Notes: generated by a model from the letters alone, not told the origin. Counted from the stretch's first letter, positions 7,155 to 16,159 are shown. The stretch is DNA of 64,000 nucleotides from Mesorhizobium prunaredense (GCF_900156895.1 NZ_FTPD01000067.1:323570-387569); one strand, 5' to 3'. Translations and numbers: made by a program.

Positions 7155-8483
7155 ATGTCCAACCGGCTGAAAGTCACGCCGAACGATCTCAGCGCATTCT
7201 GGATGCCGTTCACGGCAAACCGGCAGTTCAAGCAGGCGCCGCGCATGATGGTGTCCGCCAAGGACATGCATTACACGACGAGCGACGGGCGCAAGGTTTT
7301 AGACGGCACCGCCGGCCTGTGGTGCGTCAATGCCGGCCACTGCCGGCCGAAGATCACCGAGGCGATCCAGAGCCAGGCCGCAGAGCTCGACTATGCGCCG
7401 GCATTCCAGATGGGTCACCCGATCGTCTTCGAATTGGCGAACCGTTTGGTCGACCTGGCGCCGGAGGGCATGGACCACGTGTTCTTCACCAATTCCGGAT
7501 CGGAATCGGTCGAGACCGCGCTGAAGATGGCGATCGCCTATCACCGCGCCAAAGGCGAGGGCTCGCGCACCCGCCTGATCGGCCGCGAGCGCGGCTATCA
7601 CGGCGTCAATTTCGGCGGCATCTCGGTCGGCGGCATCGTCACCAATCGCAAGATGTTCGGCACGCTGCTCGGCGGCGTCGACCACATGCCGCACACCCAC
7701 CTGCCCGAGAAGAATTCGTTCACCAAGGGCGTGCCCGAGCATGGCGCGGAATTGGCCAACGAGTTGGAGCGCATCGTCGCGCTGCACGACGCCTCGACCA
7801 TCGCGGCCGTCATCGTCGAGCCGGTGGCGGGTTCCACCGGCGTCATCCTGCCGCCGAAGGGCTATCTTGAGAGGCTGCGCGAGATTTGCACCAAGCACGG
7901 CATCCTGCTGATCTTCGACGAGGTCATCACCGGTTTCGGCCGTCTCGGCACGCCGTTTGCCGCCGACTATTTCGGCGTCACGCCCGACATCATGACCACC
8001 GCCAAGGGCGTCTCCAACGGCGTCATTCCGATGGGCGCGGTGTTCGTCAAGAAGGAAATCCACGACGCCTTCATGACCGGCCCCGAGCATATGATCGAGT
8101 TCTTCCACGGCTACACCTATTCGGGCAATCCGATCGCCTGTGCGGCAGCACTCGGCACGCTCGACACCTATAAGGAAGAGGGCCTGCTGACCCGCGGCCA
8201 GGAACTGGCGCCGTATTGGGAAGACGCGCTGCATTCGCTGAAGGGCGAGCCGAACGTCATCGACATCAGAAACATCGGCCTGATCGGCGCGATCGAGCTG
8301 GCGCCCATCCCCGGCAGTCCGACCAAGCGTGCCTTCTCGGCTTTTGTGAAAGCGTTCGAGCGCGGCGCGCTGATCCGCACCACCGGCGACATCATCGCGC
8401 TGTCGCCGCCGCTGATCATCACCAAGGGCCAGATCAACGAATTGATCGACCATGTGCGTGAAGTGCTGAGGGCGGTGGATTGA
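7155..8483 (+). CDS. Beta-alanine (omega-amino acid):pyruvate aminotransferase
   Basis: This is a class III PLP-dependent aminotransferase of 442 residues. Visible motifs are 'DGTAGLWCVNAGHCRPKI' at the substrate entrance, 'FFTNSGSESVETALKMA' for phosphate binding, 'LIFDEVITGFGRLG' with the ring-binding Asp, and the Schiff-base lysine in TTAKGVSNG. It matches the omega-amino acid:pyruvate transaminase subgroup. Placed first in an operon with the amidohydrolase and dihydropyrimidinase, it most likely converts beta-alanine, the uracil breakdown product, to malonate semialdehyde. A TTG at 7149 is possible, but the ATG at 7155 is preceded by GGGGAAG at a good distance. Confidence 0.9.
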   Translation: MSNRLKVTPNDLSAFWMPFTANRQFKQAPRMMVSAKDMHYTTSDGRKVLDGTAGLWCVNAGHCRPKITEAIQSQAAELDYAPAFQMGHPIVFELANRLVDLAPEGMDHVFFTNSGSESVETALKMAIAYHRAKGEGSRTRLIGRERGYHGVNFGGISVGGIVTNRKMFGTLLGGVDHMPHTHLPEKNSFTKGVPEHGAELANELERIVALHDASTIAAVIVEPVAGSTGVILPPKGYLERLREICTKHGILLIFDEVITGFGRLGTPFAADYFGVTPDIMTTAKGVSNGVIPMGAVFVKKEIHDAFMTGPEHMIEFFHGYTYSGNPIACAAALGTLDTYKEEGLLTRGQELAPYWEDALHSLKGEPNVIDIRNIGLIGAIELAPIPGSPTKRAFSAFVKAFERGALIRTTGDIIALSPPLIITKGQINELIDHVREVLRAVD

Positions 8484-8539
8484 GAAACGCGGCGCAGCTT
8501 TCCCTGGGGGACGCTGCACAATCGATGAGGTTTTAGAAA

Positions 8540-9790
8540 ATGGCCGCTCCGGGCGAGAATCTGCGAATCAATTCCGACCGTTTGTGGGATTCGATAATGG
8601 AGATGGCGAAGATCGGCCCCGGCGTTGCCGGCGGCAACAATCGCCAGACGTTGACCGACGCGGACGGCGAGGGGCGGCAGCTGTTCAAGCGCTGGTGCGA
8701 GGCGGCGGGACTTGAAATGGGCCTCGACGAGATGGGCACGATGTTTGCCCGTCGCGAGGGCACCGAGCCCGATCTGCCGCCGGTCTATGTCGGCAGCCAT
8801 CTCGACACCCAGCCGACCGGCGGCAAGTATGACGGCGTGCTTGGCGTGCTCGGCGGCCTGGAGATCGTGCGCTCGCTCAACGAGCTCGGCATCAAGACAA
8901 AACATCCGATCGTCGTCACCAACTGGACGAACGAGGAAGGCGCGCGCTTTGCGCCGGCGATGATGGCGTCCGGGGTTTTCGCCGGCGTCCTCGACCAGGC
9001 CGACGTGTACGAACATGTCGACAAGGACGGCAAGAAATTCGGCGAGGAGCTCGAACGCATCGGCTGGAAAGGCAGCGAGAAAGTCGGTGAGCGCAAGATC
9101 CACGCCTTCTTCGAGCTGCATATCGAGCAGGGCCCGATCCTCGAGGACGAGGGCATCGACATCGGCGTCGTCACCCATGGCCAGGGATTGAAATGGCTGC
9201 AGGTGACGCTGACCGGCAAGGAGGCGCATACCGGCTCGACGCCGATGCCGAAGCGCCGCAATGCCGGGCTCGGCATGGCGCGGGTGATCGAACTGGTGCA
9301 CGAGATCGCCATGGACTACCAGCCCGACGCCGTCGGCGCGGTCGGCCACATGGAGGTCTATCCGAACTCGCGCAACATCATCGCCGGCCGCACCATGTTC
9401 ACCATCGACATCCGCTCGCCGGAAAAGGAAGTGCTCGACGCCATGGACGGGCGCATCCGTGAAGGCATCGACACGATCTGCGAAGCGCTCGACATCCAAT
9501 ATCAAATCGACCAGGTCGGCCATTTCGACCCGGTGACTTTCGATCCCGGCTGCGTCAAGGCTGTGCGGGATGCGGCCGAGCGCCTGGGTTATACGCATCG
9601 CAACATCGTTTCCGGCGCCGGCCACGACGCCTGCTGGATCAACCGCGTCGCGCCGACGGCAATGGTGATGTGCCCCTGCGTCGACGGGCTGTCGCACAAC
9701 GAGGCCGAGGAAATCACCAAGGAATGGGCGGCGGCCGGCGCCGACGTGCTGTTCCACGCGGTGGTGGAGACAGCGGTGATCGTGGGGTGA
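8540..9790 (+). CDS. pydC: Zn-dependent amidohydrolase, beta-ureidopropionase / N-carbamoyl amino acid hydrolase
   Basis: This 416-residue M20-like hydantoinase/carbamoylase hydrolase would convert N-carbamoyl-beta-alanine to beta-alanine, CO2 and ammonia. The metal ligands are visible in 'VGSHLDTQPTGGKYDG', 'TNEEGARF', 'ELHIEQGPILE' and the C-terminal 'SGAGHDAC'. The dimerisation lid carries 'GKEAHTGSTPMPKRRNA'. Its position between the aminotransferase and the dihydropyrimidinase fixes the likely substrate, because the family itself also includes allantoate and L-carbamoyl amino acid hydrolases. The gap to the upstream gene is 56 bp and to the downstream gene 64 bp, which is consistent with one operon. 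Confidence 0.9.
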   Translation: MAAPGENLRINSDRLWDSIMEMAKIGPGVAGGNNRQTLTDADGEGRQLFKRWCEAAGLEMGLDEMGTMFARREGTEPDLPPVYVGSHLDTQPTGGKYDGVLGVLGGLEIVRSLNELGIKTKHPIVVTNWTNEEGARFAPAMMASGVFAGVLDQADVYEHVDKDGKKFGEELERIGWKGSEKVGERKIHAFFELHIEQGPILEDEGIDIGVVTHGQGLKWLQVTLTGKEAHTGSTPMPKRRNAGLGMARVIELVHEIAMDYQPDAVGAVGHMEVYPNSRNIIAGRTMFTIDIRSPEKEVLDAMDGRIREGIDTICEALDIQYQIDQVGHFDPVTFDPGCVKAVRDAAERLGYTHRNIVSGAGHDACWINRVAPTAMVMCPCVDGLSHNEAEEITKEWAAAGADVLFHAVVETAVIVG

Positions 9791-9854
9791 GCTAGAAACC
9801 AAGATTCCGAACGCCGCTCACCAAGAAGCGCGAGAAAAACAAGGGAACAAAAAA

Positions 9855-11306
9855 ATGTCCAAAGTCATCAAGAACGGCACCATCGTCACCGCCGATCGCA
9901 GCTGGAAGGCCGACGTGCTGTTCAAGCACGGCAAGATCATCGCCATCGGGCCGGACCTGCATGGCGACCACGAGTTCGACGCCACCGGCTGCTACGTGAT
10001 GCCGGGCGGCATCGATCCGCACACCCATCTCGAAATGCCTTTCATGGGCACCTATTCGGCCGACGATTTCGAGAGCGGCACCCGCGCCGCGCTTGCCGGC
10101 GGCACCACGATGGTTGTCGATTTCTGTCTGCCGGCGCCGCAGCAGTCGCTGCTCGAGGCCCTGCAGATGTGGGACAACAAGACTTCGAAAGCCTCGTGCG
10201 ACTATTCCTTCCACATGGCGATCACCTGGTGGGGCAAGCAGGTGTTCGACGAGATGGCCACTGTCGTCGACAAGGGCATCACCTCGTTCAAGCACTTCAT
10301 GGCCTACAAGGGCGCGCTGATGGTCGATGACGACGAGATGTATTCGTCGTTCCAGCGCTGCGCCGATCTTGGCGCGCTGCCGCTGGTCCATGCCGAGAAT
10401 GGCGACGTGGTTGCCGCCCTGTCGCAGAAGCTGCTGGCCGCCGGCAATAACGGCCCCGAAGGGCACGCCTATTCGCGGCCGCCGGAAGTGGAAGGCGAGG
10501 CGACCAACCGCGCCATCATGATCGCCGACATGGCCGGCGTGCCGCTTTATGTCGTGCATGTCTCCTGCGAGCAGGCCCACGAAGCCATTCGCCGGGCGCG
10601 GCAGAAGGGCATGCGGGTGTTCGGCGAGCCGCTGATCCAGCATCTGACGCTCGACGAGAGCGAATATTTCAACAAGGACTGGGACCATGCGGCGCGGCGC
10701 GTGATGAGCCCGCCGTTCCGCAACAAATTGCACCAGGATTCGCTGTGGGCCGGCCTGCAGGCGGGATCACTGCAAGTGGTGGCGACCGACCATTGCGCCT
10801 TCACCACCAGCCAGAAGCGCAACGGTGTCGGCGATTTCACCAAGATCCCGAACGGCACCGGCGGGCTCGAGGACCGCTTGCCGGTGCTGTGGACCACCGG
10901 GGTCAACACCGGCCGGCTGACGATGAACGAATTCGTCGCGGTGACCTCGACCAATATCGCCAAAATCCTCAACATGTATCCGAGGAAGGGCGCCATCGTC
11001 GAAGGCGCCGACGCCGACATCGTCGTCTGGGACCCGAAGCGCACAAAGACGATCACCGCCAAGAAGCAGCAATCGGTGATCGACTACAACGTCTTCGAAG
11101 GTTTTGAGGTGACCGGCCTGCCGCGCTTCGTCTTTTCGCGCGGCGAACTGTCGATCCAGGAAAACGAGGTCAAGGCGAAGCCCGGCAATGGCGAGTTCGT
11201 CGGCCGCGAGCCGAATGCCGCGGTCAATCGGGCGCTGTCGACCTGGAAGGAAATCTCCGCGCCGCGCAAGGTGGAACGGTCAGGTATTCCGGCGACCGGG
11301 GTGTGA
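9855..11306 (+). CDS. hydA: Dihydropyrimidinase (hydantoinase)
   Basis: This 483-residue amidohydrolase opens the dihydropyrimidine ring, the second step of the reductive pathway. The binuclear metal site is seen in 'GGIDPHTHLEMPF' (HxH), the carbamylated lysine in 'TSFKHFMAYKG', and further ligands in 'PLYVVHVSC' and 'VVATDHCAF'. The length matches bacterial dihydropyrimidinases. It is the last gene of the aminotransferase-amidohydrolase-dihydropyrimidinase operon. A perfect GC-rich hairpin at 11331-11353, between this gene and the convergent cupin gene, may act as a bidirectional stop. The start ATG follows AAGGGAACAAAAAA. Confidence 0.95.
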   Translation: MSKVIKNGTIVTADRSWKADVLFKHGKIIAIGPDLHGDHEFDATGCYVMPGGIDPHTHLEMPFMGTYSADDFESGTRAALAGGTTMVVDFCLPAPQQSLLEALQMWDNKTSKASCDYSFHMAITWWGKQVFDEMATVVDKGITSFKHFMAYKGALMVDDDEMYSSFQRCADLGALPLVHAENGDVVAALSQKLLAAGNNGPEGHAYSRPPEVEGEATNRAIMIADMAGVPLYVVHVSCEQAHEAIRRARQKGMRVFGEPLIQHLTLDESEYFNKDWDHAARRVMSPPFRNKLHQDSLWAGLQAGSLQVVATDHCAFTTSQKRNGVGDFTKIPNGTGGLEDRLPVLWTTGVNTGRLTMNEFVAVTSTNIAKILNMYPRKGAIVEGADADIVVWDPKRTKTITAKKQQSVIDYNVFEGFEVTGLPRFVFSRGELSIQENEVKAKPGNGEFVGREPNAAVNRALSTWKEISAPRKVERSGIPATGV

Positions 11307-11330
11307 GCTTGCGCGGGTTTGTCGACGTCG

Positions 11331-11353
11331 GCGCTGCCCCTCAGGGGCAGCGC
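11331..11353. repeat. Minimal 23-bp hairpin, end-only derivative of the 3870-4052 element
   Basis: The arms GCGCTGCCCCT and AGGGGCAGCGC are perfect inverted copies separated by one C. They equal the outer arms of the 183-bp element at 3870-4052, and the 5' flank (GTCGACGTCG versus GTCGAGGTTG) is similar too, as if the interior had been deleted. It lies between two convergent genes and could also work as a terminator, although no T-tract follows. Confidence 0.6.
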
Positions 11354-11383
11354 AAACCTGAAGCGATTGCACTGAAGCCGGCC

Positions 11384-11788
11384 TCAGGCGACCAGCCCAT
11401 CCAGTTCCGGCAGCAGGACGACGCTTTCCTGTTCGTTGGGATCGGTGCGGGCGATGACCGCCGAGGCCGGACTGTCGCTCAGATTGGCCGGCAGATGCGG
11501 CACGCCGGCGGGAATGTAGAAGAGGTCGCCGGCCTTGGCCACGATCTGCTGCTCGAGCCGGTCGCCGTACCAGGTATGGACCTCGCCGGAGAGCACATAG
11601 ATCGCCGTCTCATGGCTTTCGTGCATATGCGCCTTGGCGCGGGCACCGGGCGGCATGGTGAGCAGGTGCATGCAGATGCCGGTAGAGCCGACCGTCTCAG
11701 TGGCGATGCCGGTGAAATAACTCAGTCCCTGCTTGCCTTCATAAGAGCTTTCGGGGCGGATAAGATGGCAGGTGGGTTTGGACGACAT
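11384..11788 (-). CDS. Cupin domain-containing protein
   Basis: This 134-residue single-domain cupin carries motif 1 as 'AKAHMHESHETAIYVLSGE' (about residues 51-69) and motif 2 as 'GDLFYIPAGVPHLPAN' (about 87-102). Together they form the metal-binding beta-barrel of small cupins. The catalysed reaction cannot be inferred. It is convergent with hydA and divergent from the ABC transporter ATPase gene, so a link to the pyrimidine pathway is possible but unproved. Confidence 0.85.
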   Translation of the reverse strand: MSSKPTCHLIRPESSYEGKQGLSYFTGIATETVGSTGICMHLLTMPPGARAKAHMHESHETAIYVLSGEVHTWYGDRLEQQIVAKAGDLFYIPAGVPHLPANLSDSPASAVIARTDPNEQESVVLLPELDGLVA

Positions 11789-11898
11789 CGGGCAAACTCT
11801 CGATCGAGTGGGACAAGATAAGTGGAAAGCAGCATTTTGGCAAAAGCAACGGGAGTCCGGCCGGCGCGGCGGCGACGCGAAAAGCCAGGCTGCGGCCT

Positions 11899-12690
11899 AT
11901 GACGGGACAGTCGCCAGCCGTCGTTTCGGCAAGCAAGGTCGACCTGACCTTCCAGACCAGTGACGGTCCGGTGCAGGCGCTGTCGAATGTCGACCTGACC
12001 ATCGGCAAGGGCGAATTCGTCTCCTTCATCGGGCCGTCCGGCTGCGGCAAGACGACCTTGCTGCGGGTCATCGCCGATCTGGAAAAACCGACATCGGGAA
12101 GCATCGCCGTCAACGGCATGACGCCCGAGCAGGCGCGCCAGAGCCGCGCCTATGGCTATGTCTTCCAGGCGGCCGCACTTTATCCGTGGCGCACGATCGA
12201 GCGCAATGTGGCGCTGCCGCTGGAGATCATGGGCCTGTCGAAGGCAGAGCAGGCGGCGCGCATCAAGCGCACGCTCGATCTCGTCAACCTGTCCGGCTTC
12301 GAGCAGAAATACCCGTGGCAGCTTTCCGGCGGCATGCAGCAGCGTGCCTCAATCGCGCGGGCGCTGGCCTTCGATGCCGATCTTCTGTTGATGGACGAGC
12401 CGTTCGGCGCGCTGGACGAGATCGTGCGCGACCACCTCAACGAACAGCTGCTGGAGCTTTGGGAGCGGACCAACAAGACCATCTGCTTCGTCACCCATTC
12501 CATTCCCGAGGCGGTCTACCTTTCGACGCGGATCATCGTCATGTCGCCGCGCCCGGGCCGCGTCAGCGACGTCATCGAATCGACGCTGCCGAAAAAGCGG
12601 CCGCTCGACATCCGCGAGACGCCGGAGTTTTTGGCGATCGCGGCGCGGGTGCGTGACGGGCTCAGGGCAGGGCATAGTTATGAGGATTGA
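11899..12690 (+). CDS. ABC transporter ATP-binding protein (NMT1/THI5-type uptake system, probably pyrimidine)
   Basis: This 263-residue ATPase of the nitrate/sulfonate/taurine class has Walker A GPSGCGKTT (about residues 44-52), the signature LSGGMQQRASIARALA, Walker B LLLMDEPFGALD and the switch 'FVTHSIPEA'. Two permease genes and a periplasmic binding protein follow on the same strand and complete the importer. Similar transporters next to dihydropyrimidinase genes have been predicted to import pyrimidines; that is an inference from context here. A 368-bp repeat mosaic separates this gene from the first permease. No strong ribosome-binding site precedes the chosen ATG. Confidence 0.85.
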   Translation: MTGQSPAVVSASKVDLTFQTSDGPVQALSNVDLTIGKGEFVSFIGPSGCGKTTLLRVIADLEKPTSGSIAVNGMTPEQARQSRAYGYVFQAAALYPWRTIERNVALPLEIMGLSKAEQAARIKRTLDLVNLSGFEQKYPWQLSGGMQQRASIARALAFDADLLLMDEPFGALDEIVRDHLNEQLLELWERTNKTICFVTHSIPEAVYLSTRIIVMSPRPGRVSDVIESTLPKKRPLDIRETPEFLAIAARVRDGLRAGHSYED

Positions 12691-12699
12691 GGTGGATGA

Positions 12700-13015
12700 G
12701 CTCCCTCCTCTCCCCGACGGGGAGAGGGTGGCCGGAGCGAAGCGGAGGTCGGGTGAGGGGGCGGTCACCCGTGCCTTCGTCATCCTAGGGCGGAGCAAGG
12801 AGCGAAGCGACGCGGCGCAGACCCTAGGATCCATGCCGTTACCTCCCCGCTCCCCAACGGTGCGGAACGTCGCTCCCTGTCTTGCGGGAACGTCGGCTGC
12901 CGTGGCTTGCCTGGCGGATATTTTGCACCGCTTGGGCCTTTCGGCCGAGGTCACGGAATGGATCCTAGGGTCTACGCCCGCCGCTTCGCGGCGGCTCCGC
13001 CCTAGGATGACGAAA
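12700..13015. repeat. Mosaic of palindromic repeats between transporter genes
   Basis: The gap between the ATPase and permease genes holds no credible gene. A G-rich module with a CTCTCCCCGACGGGGAGAG hairpin lies at about 12707-12725. A larger nested inverted repeat follows, with 19-bp perfect outer arms CGTCATCCTAGGGCGGAGC (12778-12796) and their complement (12994-13012). Its 14-bp inner arms are ACCCTAGGATCCAT (12821-12834) and their complement (12958-12971). Each end also folds on itself through CCTAGGG/CCCTAGG. Such elements are usually intergenic, so finding one inside a transporter operon is notable. Confidence 0.7.
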
Positions 13016-13058
13016 GCGCGTTACCCGGAGCGTGTGCCAGTCTGGCGAGGACTGCTAC

Positions 13059-13937
13059 GTGGATAGTTTTCGCGACAAGATCGTTCCGGTGACCTCGATC
13101 CTCGCAGGCGTGGTGGTCGTCTGGTATGTTTTCGCCGTCATCCTCAACGCGCCTTTCCAGCGCGATCTCGACCGCCGTGCCGGCGAGACGCCGGGGATTG
13201 TGGAATTCATCGGCAAGACGATGTCGCAGCCGAAGCCGACGTTGCCGGCGCCGCATCAGGTGGCGGTTAATTTCTTCGAGAACACCTTTCTGCGCAAGGT
13301 CACCAGCAATCGCAGCCTTGTCTACAATGCCTGGGTGACGCTGTCCTCGACGCTGCTCGGCTTCGCTTTCGGCACGGCGCTCGGCATCCTGATTGCCGTC
13401 GGCATCGTCCATGTGGCAACGCTCGACCGCAGCCTGATGCCGTGGATCATCGCCTCGCAGACCATTCCGATCCTGGCTGTGGCGCCGATGATCATCGTCG
13501 TGCTGGCGGCGATCGGCGTTACCGGCCTGATCCCGAAGGCGCTGATCTCGACCTATCTGTCGTTCTTCCCGGTGGCGGTCGGCATGGTCAAGGGCCTGCG
13601 CTCGCCCGAACTCACCCATCTCGACCTGATGCACACCTACAATGCCAGCGCCTCGCAGACCTTCTGGAAATTGCGGGTGCCGGCATCGGTGCCGTTCCTG
13701 TTCACCTCGATGAAGGTGGCGGTCGCCGCCAGCCTGGTCGGCGCCATCGTCGGTGAGTTGCCGACCGGTGCCGTCGCCGGCATCGGCGCCAAGCTGCTTG
13801 CTGGCGCCTATTACAGCCAGACCATCGACATCTGGTCGGCGCTGGTGGCGGGCTCGGTGGTGGCGGCCCTTTTGGTGATGGTGGTCGGCATAGCCGGGCG
13901 CCTCGTCGACCGCGCCATGGGCGGGAGGCCGGCATGA
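13059..13937 (+). CDS. ABC transporter permease (first of two)
   Basis: This 292-residue membrane protein belongs to the BPD-transporter permease family with six or so helices. The EAA loop is recognisable at 'LDLMHTYNASASQTFWKLRVPASVPFLFTSMKVAVAASLVG' (about residues 188-228). A GTG at 13032 is possible, but GGCGAGG at 13043-13049 is well placed for the GTG at 13059, and the resulting N-terminus (MDSFRDKIVP) leads directly into the first helix. It overlaps the second permease by 4 bp. It would form the heterodimeric channel of the importer. Confidence 0.85.
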   Translation: MDSFRDKIVPVTSILAGVVVVWYVFAVILNAPFQRDLDRRAGETPGIVEFIGKTMSQPKPTLPAPHQVAVNFFENTFLRKVTSNRSLVYNAWVTLSSTLLGFAFGTALGILIAVGIVHVATLDRSLMPWIIASQTIPILAVAPMIIVVLAAIGVTGLIPKALISTYLSFFPVAVGMVKGLRSPELTHLDLMHTYNASASQTFWKLRVPASVPFLFTSMKVAVAASLVGAIVGELPTGAVAGIGAKLLAGAYYSQTIDIWSALVAGSVVAALLVMVVGIAGRLVDRAMGGRPA

Positions 13938-15070
13938 GCGGTCTTCTGAGCCTTTCGTCGATCACCCCCCGCTCGTGGCAAGGGTATGCTGCGCTTGTCC
14001 TGCTTGCGGGCGCGCTGCTTCTTTGGCCGCTTGTCGATGCGGCGCCCGGCTATGGTGTCGGTACCGCGGCTTTGATTTTTTTGTTGCTGCTCCTGGCAAT
14101 CGAGGCCGATAATTTCCCACCGGCAATCGGGGTGGTGTTGCTCTTCCTTGGCGCGCATGGCGCGGCGTGGCTATTGCTCGCCGGCATAACCGGCAACGAA
14201 GGCACCGCTCGCGCGTCGTTCTATCTGCTGCTTGCCGCGGCATGGCTTCTCGCCTGGCGCTGCGTGACGGTGCTGTCCGCGCTTCGCCCGGCCTCGCGCT
14301 GGGCGGCGACCGCTTTGAGGTTGATCATCCCGGCGATCTTCGGCGCCTGGATCCTGATCATCTGGGAGGCGGTAACGCGCGGCGCCGGCATCCCCTTCAT
14401 CCTGCTGCCGCCGCCAAGCGCCATCGGCGTGCGCATCGCCAATTCGCTGCCGGTGCTGGCCGCCGACGTGCGGCAGACCATCTTCAAGGCGGTGATCTTC
14501 GGCTACATCGTCGGTAGCGGCGCCGGCTTCATCGCCGCCATCGCGGCCGACCGCGTGCCGTTCCTGCGCCGCGGCTTGCTGCCGATCGGCAATATGGTGT
14601 CGGCGCTGCCGATCATCGGCGTGGCGCCGATCATGGTCATGTGGTTCGGCTTCGACTGGCAGTCGAAGGCCGCCGTCGTCATCATCATGACCTTCTTCCC
14701 GATGCTGGTGAACACCGTCGCCGGGCTTGCCGCCTCCGGCCATATGGAACGCGACCTGATGCGCACCTATGCGTCGAGCTACTGGCAGACGCTGTTCAAG
14801 CTGCGGCTGCCGGCGGCAGCGCCCTTCATCTTCAACGCGCTGAAGATCAATTCGACGCTGGCGCTGATCGGCGCCATCGTCGCGGAGTTCTTCGGCACGC
14901 CCGTGGTCGGCATGGGGTTCCGGATTTCGACCGAAGTCGGACGGATGAATATCGACATGGTCTGGGCCGAAATCGCAGTTGCAGCACTTGCGGGTTCGGT
15001 CTTTTATGGCGTGGTCGCTCTTTTCGAGAGAGCAGTCACGTTTTGGCATCCCTCCGTCCGTGGTGGATAG
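13934..15070 (+). CDS. ABC transporter permease (second of two, long N-terminus)
   Basis: This 378-residue permease has a C-terminal BPD transporter domain (about residues 170-375) with the EAA loop 'RDLMRTYASSYWQTLFKLRLPAAAPFIFNALKINSTLALIG'. The N-terminal 130 residues add about four hydrophobic helices that the partner permease lacks. It starts in an ATGA overlap with the preceding permease, so the two are translationally coupled. It transports the same substrate as the ATPase upstream and the binding protein downstream. Confidence 0.87.
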   Translation: MSGLLSLSSITPRSWQGYAALVLLAGALLLWPLVDAAPGYGVGTAALIFLLLLLAIEADNFPPAIGVVLLFLGAHGAAWLLLAGITGNEGTARASFYLLLAAAWLLAWRCVTVLSALRPASRWAATALRLIIPAIFGAWILIIWEAVTRGAGIPFILLPPPSAIGVRIANSLPVLAADVRQTIFKAVIFGYIVGSGAGFIAAIAADRVPFLRRGLLPIGNMVSALPIIGVAPIMVMWFGFDWQSKAAVVIIMTFFPMLVNTVAGLAASGHMERDLMRTYASSYWQTLFKLRLPAAAPFIFNALKINSTLALIGAIVAEFFGTPVVGMGFRISTEVGRMNIDMVWAEIAVAALAGSVFYGVVALFERAVTFWHPSVRGG

Positions 15071-15153
15071 GGCGGTGGCGGGTTTGGAATCAGGGGTTGG
15101 ATTGAAGGTCCTGGTCCTAAAAGGGTGAACACTTAACTCCAGAGGGTAAAAGC

Positions 15154-16125
15154 ATGAAAAGACTTGTTGTTTCGATGCTGGCCGGCGCGATGTCGCTTGC
15201 CGCGTTTCAGGCGATGGCCGCAGACAAGGTGACGCTGCAGCTGAAATGGGTCACGCAGGCCCAGTTTGCCGGCTACTATGTCGCCAAGGACAAGGGCTTC
15301 TATGAGGCCGAAGGTCTCGACGTCGAGATCAAGCCGGGCGGCCCCGATATCGCGCCCGAGCAGGTGATCGCCGGTGGCGGCGCCGACGTCATCGTCGACT
15401 GGATGGGCGGCGCGCTGGCCGCGCGCGAAAAGGGGGTGCCGCTGGTCAATATCGCCCAGCCGTTCAAAAAGGCCGGCATGCAGCTGGTCTGCCCGAAGGA
15501 CGGCCCGGTCAAGACCGAAGCCGACTTCAAGGGCCATACGCTCGGCGTCTGGTTCTTCGGCAACGAGTATCCGTTCTACGCCTGGATGAACAAGCTCGGC
15601 CTGAAGACCGACGGCGGCCCGGACGGCGTCACCGTGCTGAAGCAGAGTTTCGACGTGCAGCCGCTGATCCAGAAGCAGGCGGATTGTATTTCGGTCATGA
15701 CCTACAACGAATACTGGCAGCTCATCGATGCCGGCTACAAGCCGGAAGAGTTGATCGTGTTCAACTACTCGGCCATGGGCAACGACCTGCTTGAGGACGG
15801 TCTCTACGCCCTGGAGGACAAGCTCAAGGATCCGGCCTTCGAGGACAAGATGGTGCGTTTCGTGCGCGCCTCGATGAAAGGCTGGAAATACGCCGTCGAC
15901 AATTCCGACGAGGCGGCCGGCATCGTCATGGACAATGGCGGCCAGGACGAGAACCACCAGAAGCGCATGATGGGCGAAGTCGCCAAGCTGATCGACAATG
16001 CCGACGGCAAGCTCGACCCGGCGACCTACGCGCGCACCGCCAAGGCGCTGCTCGACCAGAAGATCATCACCAAGGAGCCGACCGGCGCCTACACGACCGC
16101 CATCACCGACAAGGCCATCAAGTAA
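15154..16125 (+). CDS. ABC transporter substrate-binding protein, NMT1/THI5-like
   Basis: This 323-residue periplasmic protein has a Sec signal peptide (MKRLVVSMLAGAMSLAAFQAMA, cleavage near residue 22). It then has the NMT1-type start 'LQLKWVTQAQFAGYYVAKDKGFYEAEGLDV'. This family includes binding proteins for thiamine-precursor pyrimidines and riboflavin. The genes to the left catabolise pyrimidines, so uracil, thymine or a related base is the best guess for the ligand. An intrinsic terminator follows at 16160-16191. The start is preceded by AGAGGG. Confidence 0.85.
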   Translation: MKRLVVSMLAGAMSLAAFQAMAADKVTLQLKWVTQAQFAGYYVAKDKGFYEAEGLDVEIKPGGPDIAPEQVIAGGGADVIVDWMGGALAAREKGVPLVNIAQPFKKAGMQLVCPKDGPVKTEADFKGHTLGVWFFGNEYPFYAWMNKLGLKTDGGPDGVTVLKQSFDVQPLIQKQADCISVMTYNEYWQLIDAGYKPEELIVFNYSAMGNDLLEDGLYALEDKLKDPAFEDKMVRFVRASMKGWKYAVDNSDEAAGIVMDNGGQDENHQKRMMGEVAKLIDNADGKLDPATYARTAKALLDQKIITKEPTGAYTTAITDKAIK

Positions 16126-16159
16126 GCCGTCAACCGGGGCCTCTGGGGTCCGCAGTTCG

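Noticed and set aside
8168..9802. 544-codon open frame antisense to the carbamoylase gene
   Set aside because: It is a shadow of two well-identified genes on the plus strand, and its composition is typical of antisense frames.
12653..13066. 137-codon frame between ATPase and permease genes
   Set aside because: It consists almost entirely of the palindromic repeat mosaic.
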